Below are positions 15,480-23,365 of a stretch of DNA of 64,000 nucleotides, in pieces (position 1 is the stretch's first letter; each line of letters starts with the position of its first letter). The position numbers and the translations under genes were made by a program. The notes beneath the pieces are model-generated. The model searched no databases, had not been told where the DNA came from, and saw nothing but the letters and a program-made list of their open reading frames with translations. This DNA comes from Herpetosiphon giganteus (GTDB taxonomy: Bacteria; Chloroflexota; Chloroflexia; Chloroflexales; Herpetosiphonaceae): positions 1 to 64,000 of the forward strand of contig NZ_JAFBCZ010000015.1 in assembly GCF_016907925.1 (NCBI RefSeq), in the 5' to 3' direction.

Positions 15480-16495
15480 ACCGCCAATTTTTTCGCCGGC
15501 TTTGGTCTGCGAGCATGATCCTGAGCCTCTTGGCAGGATGCACGACGATGAAGACGAGTGAAACAACTATTCTACCGTATACGCCCCAACCGTTGCCCGC
15601 CCTAGAAGGCACGCCTGGCCAATATAGTGGCTTGGCATGGCTTGATCAAGGCTTAGTCGTTCAGGCTACAATAGCTGGTGCACCATCAGGATTTCGGTTC
15701 TTTTGGGTTCAACAATCGATTGATCTCAGCAACCTAGTTGCAATTCCTGATGCCACTGATGCAGATCTAACGTTCCACCATCGTCCAGAGCGGTTGCCTG
15801 ATGGACGCTTAGGGTTGATCTATGAGACGAGTATGAAGGTCATTGGCGCGCCAACCGATCAACAGGGCTATGTTGCGTTTGATCCAATCAACAATACGTT
15901 GACCGAACTCATACCTCGCCCGGCTCCGCGCGAAATTTTGGGCCATGGACGCGTGATCTGGAATCCAAGCTTGGATCGGGCCTTAGTAACTGATGCGCAA
16001 GAACTTGGCTCGCGTTTTTATTGGTGGACGGCGGCAGAAGGATTTACGCCACTCGATCTCGATGTGGCCGTCGCTCAGTATTTTGCTTGGTCGCCTGATG
16101 GCGCAACCATTGCCTTTTTTGGCAAACCGCAAATTGGCTCGGGTGGCCCAACCAGTGCCTTATCAAGCCCGGCCAATCTCTATCTCATGGATGCCAATGC
16201 CGACAATCGGCGGATTATTCTCGAAACGGCCTATAACATTGCGGGCTTGCAATGGTCGCCTGATGGCCGCTGGTTGGCCTTGGTTGCACGCTTAGACGGT
16301 GGCCACACAATCGTTTGGTTGCTTAACCCAACCACTGGCGAACGCTTGCCGCTCACCCCACCAGGTCGCTATCAATGGCCCGCATGGTCGCCCGATGGCA
16401 GCCAGATTGCCGTGATTGCCTATGATCCCAAGAATACATGCCGACGCGACAAAGATTATATCATCACCCTTGCTGTGCCACCCGAAGCCCGCTAA
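15476..16495 (+). CDS. TolB/PD40-like beta-propeller lipoprotein
   Basis: 339-residue lipoprotein with lipobox LAGC (about residue 22). The body carries repeated WSPDG motifs (AWSPDGATIAFFG, QWSPDGRWLALVA, AWSPDGSQIAVIA), the hallmark of PD40/TolB-like beta-propeller blades. Such domains usually serve as protein-interaction or ligand-binding scaffolds outside the cytoplasm; no enzyme motif is seen. Its start overlaps the stop of a 32-residue ORF (ATGA), and it ends at a strong bidirectional terminator shared with dnaN. The precise role is unknown. Confidence 0.75.
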   Translation: MNRQFFRRLWSASMILSLLAGCTTMKTSETTILPYTPQPLPALEGTPGQYSGLAWLDQGLVVQATIAGAPSGFRFFWVQQSIDLSNLVAIPDATDADLTFHHRPERLPDGRLGLIYETSMKVIGAPTDQQGYVAFDPINNTLTELIPRPAPREILGHGRVIWNPSLDRALVTDAQELGSRFYWWTAAEGFTPLDLDVAVAQYFAWSPDGATIAFFGKPQIGSGGPTSALSSPANLYLMDANADNRRIILETAYNIAGLQWSPDGRWLALVARLDGGHTIVWLLNPTTGERLPLTPPGRYQWPAWSPDGSQIAVIAYDPKNTCRRDKDYIITLAVPPEAR

Positions 16496-16505
16496 CCCTA
16501 AAACC

Positions 16506-16544
16506 AAACAGGCAAGCCACGAATCAATTGGCTTGCCTGTTTTT
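16506..16544. terminator. bidirectional terminator between the propeller lipoprotein and dnaN
   Basis: Perfect 14-bp stem AAACAGGCAAGCCA/TGGCTTGCCTGTTT with a 9-nt loop, followed by T on the plus strand and by a matching T-run on the minus strand. It lies between two convergent genes. Confidence 0.85.
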
Positions 16545-16563
16545 GATGAAGCAAATTGCGAGC

Positions 16564-17709
16564 TTAGGGAATGCGCATGGGCATAACCAAGTGCAGATAT
16601 TCGTCGCCGCCAATGGGCCGAAACACGCCCGGCGAATTGGGGGTTTGGGTTTCCAAGGCCACTTGATCGGTATCAATTGCCCCAAGTGCTTCTTGCAAAT
16701 AGCGCACATTCAAGGCTAATTTGCCATCGTCTCCATTGATTAATGCACTAATCGCCTCAACCGATTCGCCGATTTCGGCAGCATTGGCGTTAAGTAGCAA
16801 ACGACCTGGCTCGCTGCCATCGCCGCGCTCCATTGTCAAAGTAACGATGTTGCCAGCAGCCTGCGAGAACAGCGCAATCCGCTTGACGGCGCGGCTAAAC
16901 TCGGCGGTTGAAATGACGCTGCGGGTGGCGTTATTGCTCGCTGGTGGCACAAAACGCTCGTAATCGGGAAACTTGCCATCAATCACCCGTGAAACAAAAT
17001 CAACAGTATCGCTATGAAAAATAACTTGCCCACCATTGGGCGTAATACTCATGGCAATCGGGTTTTCGCTATCGCCAAGGGTGCGGCCCAATTCGGCCAT
17101 AGCCTTGGAAGGAATCACCAACTCGGCATCGTGGGCCACTGGTTCGGGCAATTCGATTGTGCGCACCGCCAAGCGATAGCCGTCAATCGCCGCGAAGGTT
17201 GCTTGTGTGCCGCTCAAACGAATCAGCACCCCTTGCAAGATTGGGTTGGGATTGGTATTTTCAGCAGCAGCTGCAACTACAACTTGGCCCACAACTTTGC
17301 GCAATAGCTCAGCGGGAATATAGGCCAAAACTGGTTCGTCGCCAAGCGCAGGCATCGCCGGAAATTCATCAGCATCAATGCCTTTGATATTGGCTTTGGT
17401 ACCGCGACAGGTCACCGTTAAGGTCTGCGTGCGCGGATCAACCTCTAATTCGACGGTATCATTGGGCAAGTTGCCCACCAAATCCGATAATAATTTGGCT
17501 GGAATCGTAATTGCGCCATCTTCCTCGACTTTTGCGCCGACGAGGGCGGTAATTCCAATTTCGAGATTATTGCCAGCCAATTTAAGCCGACCACTTTCGG
17601 TTGCCAACAGAATATTTGCAAGTACAGGCAAGCTTGAGCGGCCTGCAACAGCATGGCCTGCCAAGGCTAAACCACGCTTTAGATTCTCTTGAAGACACGC
17701 TAGGCGCAT
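16564..17709 (-). CDS. dnaN: DNA polymerase III beta subunit (sliding clamp)
   Basis: 381-residue protein of the bacterial beta clamp family, made of three similar domains of about 125 residues. It forms a ring dimer that tethers the replicative polymerase to DNA. Typical sequences are the start MRLACLQENLKRGLALAGHAVAGRSSLPVLANIL, FPDYERFVPP (about 255), and the conserved C-terminus LVMPMRIP, with the MPMR motif that forms part of the partner-binding pocket. ATG 17709 has AAGGAGAT ahead at proper spacing. It is not next to dnaA or recF as in many genomes, so it is either relocated or a second copy. A hairpin abuts its ribosome site. Confidence 0.95.
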   Translation of the reverse strand: MRLACLQENLKRGLALAGHAVAGRSSLPVLANILLATESGRLKLAGNNLEIGITALVGAKVEEDGAITIPAKLLSDLVGNLPNDTVELEVDPRTQTLTVTCRGTKANIKGIDADEFPAMPALGDEPVLAYIPAELLRKVVGQVVVAAAAENTNPNPILQGVLIRLSGTQATFAAIDGYRLAVRTIELPEPVAHDAELVIPSKAMAELGRTLGDSENPIAMSITPNGGQVIFHSDTVDFVSRVIDGKFPDYERFVPPASNNATRSVISTAEFSRAVKRIALFSQAAGNIVTLTMERGDGSEPGRLLLNANAAEIGESVEAISALINGDDGKLALNVRYLQEALGAIDTDQVALETQTPNSPGVFRPIGGDEYLHLVMPMRIP

Positions 17710-17725
17710 AGAAAACTCGATCTCC

Positions 17726-17742
17726 TTGCCGCGATGCGGCAA
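17726..17742 (-). promoter_or_regulatory. leader hairpin abutting the dnaN ribosome-binding site
   Basis: On the minus strand a perfect 7-bp stem TTGCCGC/GCGGCAA with a 3-nt loop ends immediately before the AAGGAGAT site of dnaN. It could modulate ribosome access or act as a 5' stabiliser. A TATAAT -10 box lies upstream (17786-17781) without a good -35. Confidence 0.45.
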
Positions 17743-17797
17743 CGATAAGATTGCTACATCACTAAATGATCTAGCTCGTTATTATAGCATAATCGTT

Positions 17798-18433
17798 CTA
17801 AGGCGTTACCCATTGGGCAGTATACGAACCATCATCAGCCCAGCTAAATTGAGCACGATAGTTGCCATTAAATTGCAATTGCAGCCAATCTAAACTGTGA
17901 ATTGTGGTTGCAATCAGGCAGAAATTTGGCCGCCCAGCTTCGCTTTCTGCGAGGGTCGGTTCGCGGTCAAGCAGATCGTGATTCAGGCCATTGTTTGGCT
18001 GGTTGCTGATTTGGCCTGGTGCTAGGCCACAGTAGCAGCGTCGCCCCAAAACTGCACTTTTTTGCCACGCTGCCTCAACCAACCCATCGTTGGTATGAAT
18101 TTCGGCCAACGCGCGAATACGCAATTGCAAACGCGCAGCAGGATGATACAACAACCAACTCACCCGTGGATCACGTTCAATCAAGCCAATTTTGGGCGAA
18201 CGCAAATCGCTGTGAAACCACAAACGCCGCGTTGTTGGATCAAAGCCGCGCAGCACGACCACCCGCTGATCGCTGCCATGCTCGTCGCTGGTGCCAAGCA
18301 CTGGGGTATGCAATGGATCATGGCGATCGTGCACGCCATGTTCAATCAATCGCCACGCATGCTCCAGCAGCATTTCAAAAGCGACTGGCTGGCTAAAATC
18401 CAGCGGTTTTGGCAATTCAAAGCTTCCACTCAT
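17798..18433 (-). CDS. pyridoxamine 5'-phosphate oxidase-like FMN-binding protein
   Basis: 211-residue flavoprotein of the split-barrel PNPOx-like superfamily. RVVVLRGFDPTTRRLWFHSDLRSPKI (about 57-82) corresponds to the FMN-phosphate-binding strands, and VSWLLYHPAARLQLRIRALAEI (about 92-113) to the barrel core. It resembles the Alr4036-type subgroup, whose members are not proven pyridoxamine oxidases. The second Met (18433) is preferred because AGGAG stands 7 nt ahead of it and only 1 nt ahead of the first. The gene follows the alpha/beta hydrolase by 14 bp on the same strand, suggesting an operon. Confidence 0.75.
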   Translation of the reverse strand: MSGSFELPKPLDFSQPVAFEMLLEHAWRLIEHGVHDRHDPLHTPVLGTSDEHGSDQRVVVLRGFDPTTRRLWFHSDLRSPKIGLIERDPRVSWLLYHPAARLQLRIRALAEIHTNDGLVEAAWQKSAVLGRRCYCGLAPGQISNQPNNGLNHDLLDREPTLAESEAGRPNFCLIATTIHSLDWLQLQFNGNYRAQFSWADDGSYTAQWVTP

Positions 18434-18447
18434 AGGCATTCTCCTAA

Positions 18448-19623
18448 TTATTGCAACGCTTGGGCTAAAAAGCGCATCACGTAGGGCTGCACTTGCTGGT
18501 TGCTGACTCCATGCAAATTGAAATCAAAGCCATGATTTGCCAAAGGCAATTCAATCATGGTATAGGGCCGATTTGCTTGGGCCAAGGCATCGGCGACAAC
18601 ATCTGCATCAAGCGGGCGAATAAATTGATCGCGCCCACCATGCAGCAATAAGGTTGCTGGCGTATTTTGGTTGACCCATGTGACCGGACGCGCTTGGCGG
18701 TAGGCTTCAGCATGCGCTTCGGGCGGCCCACCAAGATAATCATCTAACGCTCCCGGCGCAAGCTCAGGCTTGATCACGTTGTAATAATCAAGCCGCGTCG
18801 GCGCATAATAGCTGACCACAGCCCGCACGCTGGTATCGGGCGCGTCGCAACTGGGAGCAATCGTGGCATCGGAATAGGCTGCGATCAAGGCTAATTGCGC
18901 CCCTGCCGAACGCCCAACCAAGCCCAAACGCTGCGGATCAACCCCGAAACGCTCTGCATTGCGCCGCACATAGCCAATTGCACATTTAACATCGCTCACC
19001 GCCGCCGGAAACTGTGCTTGCGGCGCTAAGCGATAGCTAATATCAAACACAACATAGCCTTGGCCCGCCGCCCAACGATTCCAAGCTGGAATATCGCCTT
19101 TGCCGCCACCACGCCACGAGCCGCCATGCACCACGACCAACGCCGGAGCATTCACTGGCGCGGTTGGCGGCACATAAATATCAACCAACAATGATTCACC
19201 TGCTACCTCTGCATAAACCGTATTTTGTTCACGCAATACGCCTTGTGGCGCAGCATCGCCGAGGGCAAATTGGTTTAGGCGAAACGTGCCAGGCCCAGCA
19301 TCAACCACCGCTGGCTGATTCGAGCGCACCCGCAAATCAGTCAACAAGCCGCGCACCAGCATGCCTGCAATCACAAAAAAGCTGATAATCGCCACCAAGC
19401 CGGTCAAACGATTGATCAAGCGCCATAAACCGTTGGGTGGTGCCAGCCCAAATAATACGCCAACCCCAACCAAAAGAACCAGTAAAAACCACGGTGCCCA
19501 CTCTTGGGCCGCAATGCCAAGCTGAAAAAAGATAAAATTGGGCGCTGGCAAGACCAGCATTGCAGCACTGACCAAGGCCAGCAGCACAATCGGCAGCATA
19601 ATTGCAGTTAAGGCGATACGCAC
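18448..19623 (-). CDS. membrane-anchored alpha/beta hydrolase (esterase, HSL/BD-FAE-like)
   Basis: 391 residues. The first about 95 form three hydrophobic helices, followed by an alpha/beta-hydrolase domain probably outside the membrane. HGGSWRGG (oxyanion-hole loop, about 170) and the nucleophile elbow GRSAGAQ (Ser about 243) are visible; LLHGGRDQFI supplies the Asp region and ANHGFDF the catalytic His near the C-terminus. This pattern is that of carboxylesterases/lipases of the esterase-D/HSL-like kind. Start is GTG at 19623 with AAAGGAGC ahead. The substrate is unknown. The PNPOx-like gene follows after 14 bp. Confidence 0.85.
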   Translation of the reverse strand: MRIALTAIMLPIVLLALVSAAMLVLPAPNFIFFQLGIAAQEWAPWFLLVLLVGVGVLFGLAPPNGLWRLINRLTGLVAIISFFVIAGMLVRGLLTDLRVRSNQPAVVDAGPGTFRLNQFALGDAAPQGVLREQNTVYAEVAGESLLVDIYVPPTAPVNAPALVVVHGGSWRGGGKGDIPAWNRWAAGQGYVVFDISYRLAPQAQFPAAVSDVKCAIGYVRRNAERFGVDPQRLGLVGRSAGAQLALIAAYSDATIAPSCDAPDTSVRAVVSYYAPTRLDYYNVIKPELAPGALDDYLGGPPEAHAEAYRQARPVTWVNQNTPATLLLHGGRDQFIRPLDADVVADALAQANRPYTMIELPLANHGFDFNLHGVSNQQVQPYVMRFLAQALQ

Positions 19624-19739
19624 ACAGGCTCCTTTATAGCGGATTCGGCGTTATTGTACCGCCTTTTGAGCCAGAATTATAGCTGGCAGCATGCCCAATT
19701 GCTGTCACAATTTTTCGCTTGCTTTTTTGAAGTCAATAC

Positions 19740-19768
19740 TTGTATTTTTATAGTTAAGCTGCTAGAAT
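19740..19768 (+). promoter_or_regulatory. promoter of the DUF899 gene
   Basis: TTGTAT (-35), 17-bp spacer, TAGAAT (-10), about 85 bp upstream of the ATG at 19853. Both hexamers are near consensus, the spacing is ideal and the orientation is correct. Confidence 0.5.
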
Positions 19769-19852
19769 CAACGCACAAATGTTTCATTTCAGCACAACAT
19801 TGGTATTTCATGGCATTGAGCGCTTGTATTTTCGTGATTCAAGGAGCCTAGT

Positions 19853-20647
19853 ATGACGAAGGGGATACCACAGTCAATCGCGTTTGTCAGCAACGAAGCA
19901 TCAACCACGCCTACAATTGTTGATCGTCAGCACTTCCAAGCCAACATCGATACGTTACGCGTTCGCGAAAAGGCACTTACCCGCGAAGCTGATGCGATTG
20001 CCGCAGCACGTCGCCAGTTGCCGATGGTCGAGGTGGATGCCTTAACGCCGTTGGTTGGGCTAAAGGGAATGGTTCCGCTGATTGAGGCCTTCGAGGGCCG
20101 CCAACAGCTGATGGTCGCCTATATGATGTGGCACGAAGGCAAATCGGCAGCCGAACAATGCCAAGGCTGCACAATGGTTATCAACCATATCCCCGAACTC
20201 GGCTATTTACACAGCCGCGATGTGACGCTTGCCGTCTTCTGCCAAGGGCCGTTTGATCCAAGCAATCGCTATCGCGAATTTATGGGCTGGACAATGCCGT
20301 GGTATTCGGTTCCGAGTAGCTCGGTTGAGCCGCTGATTGCTGGTCGCCATTTTGGCATGTGGGCTTGTTATCTGCGCCAAGGCGAGCGGGTGTTTGAAAC
20401 CTATTGGACGACCGACCGTGGCTGTGAGCAGATGGGCAGTTCATTTGCCATGCTCGACTTGACCGTCTATGGCCGCCAAGAGGTTTGGCAAACAGCACCA
20501 AACGGCTGGCCACAGCAGTTTTTCAACACCATGTGCCTGCCAAATGAGCATCCTTTGGTCGAACGCCCAATTGCTCAATGGTCACGCATCGCCCAAGGGC
20601 ACGCCGACGATCTCTATGCCAGCACGAACGCAAATCCAACCGAGTAA
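19853..20647 (+). CDS. DUF899 family thioredoxin-like protein
   Basis: 264 residues matching the DUF899 pattern: VREKALTREADAIAAARRQLPMVEV (about 35-60), FEGRQQLMVAYMMWHEGKSAAEQCQGC (about 80-106), HSRDVTLAVFCQGP and MGWTMPWYSV. These proteins have a thioredoxin-like fold and are annotated only as predicted dithiol-disulfide oxidoreductase relatives; here the CQGC pair (about 103-106) is the candidate redox site. AAGGAG precedes the start. The hydrolase gene downstream is 45 bp away on the same strand and may share its transcript. No partner reveals a substrate. Confidence 0.85.
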   Translation: MTKGIPQSIAFVSNEASTTPTIVDRQHFQANIDTLRVREKALTREADAIAAARRQLPMVEVDALTPLVGLKGMVPLIEAFEGRQQLMVAYMMWHEGKSAAEQCQGCTMVINHIPELGYLHSRDVTLAVFCQGPFDPSNRYREFMGWTMPWYSVPSSSVEPLIAGRHFGMWACYLRQGERVFETYWTTDRGCEQMGSSFAMLDLTVYGRQEVWQTAPNGWPQQFFNTMCLPNEHPLVERPIAQWSRIAQGHADDLYASTNANPTE

Positions 20648-20692
20648 CTAAATTAATGTGAGTGAATTATTGAATTAAATGGAGCAATGCAA

Positions 20693-21478
20693 ATGCTGGT
20701 AAAAAGTGGTTATGCCCCGATTAATGATTTACAACTCTACTATGAAATTCATGGCAGCGGCCAGCCGTTGATTTTGGTGCACGGCGGCCTAGGCGGCATT
20801 GGAATGTTTACCGATTTATTGCCAGCCCTCGCCGAACATGTTCAAGTGATTGCGGTTGAACTCCAAGGCCATGCCCGAACGAATGATATCCCACGCGCAT
20901 TCAGTTATAGCGCGTTGGCCGATGATGTGGCGGATTTGATTGCCTACCTCGGTTTGAGCCAGGTTGATATAGCAGGCTTCTCGTTTGGTGGTGGGGTTGC
21001 GCTGCAAACCGCAATTCGCCATCAGCATTTGGTGCGCAAATTGATTATCATCTCCGCGCCATTTCGTGATACTGGTTGGTATCCGGCGGTTCAAGCGGCT
21101 ATCCGCCAGCTCGATGAGAGGGTGGCGGCAGCAATGGTTGAATCAATTCCCTACAAATTCTATCAAGAATATGCGCCAAATCCAGCCAATTGGCCCCAGC
21201 TCGTGCGCAAAACAGGGGCAATGGGCAATCAAAGTTATGATTGGAGTAGCGATATTGCTAAGCTCCAAAGCCCATGTTTATTAATCCAAGGCGATGCCGA
21301 TAGTATTCCACCAAGCCATGCTGTTGAGTTTTTTGCGTTGCTTGGCGGAGCACAAAGTGATGATCCGCAACAACGCAGCCAATCGCAGTTAGCAATTTTG
21401 CCCAATACTAATCACTTTGACATCATTGATCGCGTCGATCTTTTGCTGCCAATCATCAATCCATTTCTGGCTGGCTAA
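20693..21478 (+). CDS. alpha/beta hydrolase
   Basis: 261-residue single-domain alpha/beta-fold hydrolase. Oxyanion loop LVHGGLGGIG (about 24), nucleophile elbow GFSFGGG (Ser about 96), Asp in IQGDADSIPP (about 204), and His in PNTNHFD (about 243) complete the triad. The substrate cannot be deduced; relatives include esterases, haloperoxidase-like and C-C hydrolases. I prefer the ATG at 20693 because GGAG is 8 nt ahead; the ATG at 20687 is only 2 nt from it. A clear terminator follows at 21486. Confidence 0.85.
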   Translation: MLVKSGYAPINDLQLYYEIHGSGQPLILVHGGLGGIGMFTDLLPALAEHVQVIAVELQGHARTNDIPRAFSYSALADDVADLIAYLGLSQVDIAGFSFGGGVALQTAIRHQHLVRKLIIISAPFRDTGWYPAVQAAIRQLDERVAAAMVESIPYKFYQEYAPNPANWPQLVRKTGAMGNQSYDWSSDIAKLQSPCLLIQGDADSIPPSHAVEFFALLGGAQSDDPQQRSQSQLAILPNTNHFDIIDRVDLLLPIINPFLAG

Positions 21479-21485
21479 TACCACT

Positions 21486-21514
21486 AGGGAGTAGTCAAAC
21501 CAACTACTCCCTTT
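21486..21514 (+). terminator. terminator after the alpha/beta hydrolase
   Basis: Perfect 10-bp stem AGGGAGTAGT/ACTACTCCCT, 7-nt loop, then TTTAT. It starts 8 bp after the stop codon. Confidence 0.75.
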
Positions 21515-21556
21515 ATCGGCACTAACGATTAATTAAGGTGCGAAATTGGTCAATGG

Positions 21557-21854
21557 TTATAGTGGATGACACGTACCACAGAGATGAATTTCATTATTAG
21601 ATCGATGAGGATCTTGCCATGCTTTTAATTCAATAATCGTAAGCGCAACAATCTTATATTGAGTATTAGCTGTAGATGAACCATCTTTCCTGCCTGAATT
21701 ACGTCCAATAGTTCGACATGTTGCCTGATGCAATACAATCGGATCTGAAGGAGCTTTTGCCACGTTTAAAACAAAGCCCTGTGGATTTTGAAAGCCAATC
21801 AAAATATGGTTCGTCGTCGCCATCAAATACAATATACGTTGAATGTTGACTCAT
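21557..21854 (-). pseudogene. small conserved protein gene split by a one-base frameshift
   Basis: An ATG at 21854 with AGGAGTG ahead opens a frame beginning MSQHSTYIVFDGDDEPYFDWL. At the T-run complementary to 21791-21793 the similarity jumps to another frame that continues QNPQGFVLNVAKAPSDP, then LHQATCRTIG, and ends CGTCHPL. Removing one T joins them into a 98-residue protein with a smooth DWLQNPQGFVLN junction. From memory this matches a family of small bacterial proteins with a DGD...YxxWLxxNPxGFVLN...LHxAxCRTI...CGxCxP layout; I know no function. The paired cysteines suggest metal binding. It is either a genuine inactivating mutation or a sequencing error. Confidence 0.6.
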
Positions 21855-21940
21855 GAATAATCACTCCTATGCAATATAATCACTCAATTGCAGCCAGCGA
21901 CATAGCTATAATAGCAGCATTCACAGCTTCTAATAATTAA

Positions 21941-23272
21941 TTATGCGAGGTCAGCAAGGGCTTGATTGACCCAAAACGGCAAGGCCCAAGCAAATTCTAA
22001 GCGCGCAGTTGGCGCTAAAGCATGCAGCAATGCTTGATAGGTTAAGGCTTGATGCAGCGCATACAGCGGCTCAATCTGCTCGAACAGCGCTTCTAGGCGC
22101 TCGATTGGCTCGTAATCGAGCCATTGGGCCAAATAGGCAGCTCGCAGTTGGCGCTTGATGCTTGGATCTGGCTCGTGAAAAACATCCTGCAAATCGAAAA
22201 ATGGATGGCTCAAACCAGCACCAGCCCAATCGAAAAAGCAATAGCCCTGCGCATGCTTGGCAACATTGCGCGGGTGCAAATCGCCATGGGTCAATGTGGT
22301 TGGAATGGTATAGCTCTGGACCTGCTCACAACGGGTAATCAACTCAGCCTTATGAGCCACAAAGCGCGTATGTAATTCTGGACCAAGCGCCTCGATTACC
22401 AACCGATCAGCAGCAAAAACGTCGATTGCTGCGATTAGCACAGCGAGATCGCGTTGCACGAAACCACGCGCAGCCAACGTATCAAGAAAGCCCAACGAGG
22501 CTTGTTGAAGCTGAGCAAAGCTGGCTAAAACATCAGCACGAGTTGCAACACTCGCATTTGGGCCTAAATCTGGCCCCAAATCGGCGAGCAACAGATATTC
22601 TGGTGCATTCGGCGCTACAATTGGGCTTGGCACATGGTTGGGCAAATAGCGGGCGAGCGTCGTTAATACACGACTTTCAGCAAGCATTAATCGGGTTTGC
22701 AACGCTGTTTTGCAATAGATCCAGCCTTGATCGCTGGCAATTCGGGCCACAAACGATAAATTCGAGGTTTTAACTTGCTCAATTGGGCCAGTTAAGTGAT
22801 AGCCTAAATCGGTTAATGTTTGGCCCAGCCATGTTGCCCAAGGTTGATACCAGCCTAAGCGCATCCAAGCCACATGTTGCAATTCCGGCCCAGCCAACGC
22901 ACCAAAAAATGCTTGGGCCGCAGCATAATGCTCATCATTAACAAACAAGGTTGCATCCACATCGGCCAGCGCCAGCCAGCAACAATTGACTGGCAAGACC
23001 GATTGTTGTTCGTGTACTTCGAGCACACGCAGCGACTTAACCGTCTGGCTGGTTCGATCGATAATTTGGTGCAGCAATTGGAGAATCGTGCTCACTACGC
23101 CATAGTGTTCGAGCACCAGCTGATTAATCGTCTGGAGCGGAACCAGCCAAAGCTGGGCAATTGGCAAGCGAGGAATGCGCCACCCTAGACCAGTTTGTTC
23201 AATCAAAATTCGATGCGATTGAGCATCAAACAGAATTACGTAAACCTGCGATTGCCATTGAGTTGCATCCAT
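21941..23272 (-). CDS. aminoglycoside-phosphotransferase-fold kinase with an extra N-terminal domain
   Basis: 443 residues. The C-terminal about 290 form an APH/choline-kinase-like domain with catalytic loop THGDLHPRNV (about 326) and metal motif FFDWAGAGLSHPFFDL (about 345). The N-terminal about 130 (VYVILFDAQSHRILIEQTGLGWRIPRL, then CCWLALADVDA) look like a degenerate Nudix fold without the Nudix box; this part is inference. Such proteins phosphorylate small hydroxyl compounds, and resistance cannot be claimed from sequence. Start 23272 has GGAGC 5 nt ahead; the longer frame to 23341 would run through the promoter area shared with the divergent MalT-like gene. Confidence 0.8.
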   Translation of the reverse strand: MDATQWQSQVYVILFDAQSHRILIEQTGLGWRIPRLPIAQLWLVPLQTINQLVLEHYGVVSTILQLLHQIIDRTSQTVKSLRVLEVHEQQSVLPVNCCWLALADVDATLFVNDEHYAAAQAFFGALAGPELQHVAWMRLGWYQPWATWLGQTLTDLGYHLTGPIEQVKTSNLSFVARIASDQGWIYCKTALQTRLMLAESRVLTTLARYLPNHVPSPIVAPNAPEYLLLADLGPDLGPNASVATRADVLASFAQLQQASLGFLDTLAARGFVQRDLAVLIAAIDVFAADRLVIEALGPELHTRFVAHKAELITRCEQVQSYTIPTTLTHGDLHPRNVAKHAQGYCFFDWAGAGLSHPFFDLQDVFHEPDPSIKRQLRAAYLAQWLDYEPIERLEALFEQIEPLYALHQALTYQALLHALAPTARLEFAWALPFWVNQALADLA

Positions 23273-23365
23273 GGCTGCTCCACTGCTAGGCCGTTCATCA
23301 ACGCTAACACTCTGCTGGGTGTGGTTGGATTGACGCGGCAAATCGGCGCACTCTATAATTGAGCT

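Noticed and set aside
16564-17797. Chromosome origin next to dnaN
   Set aside because: No dnaA, recF or gyrB nearby and no cluster of DnaA boxes was noticed in the adjoining spacers.
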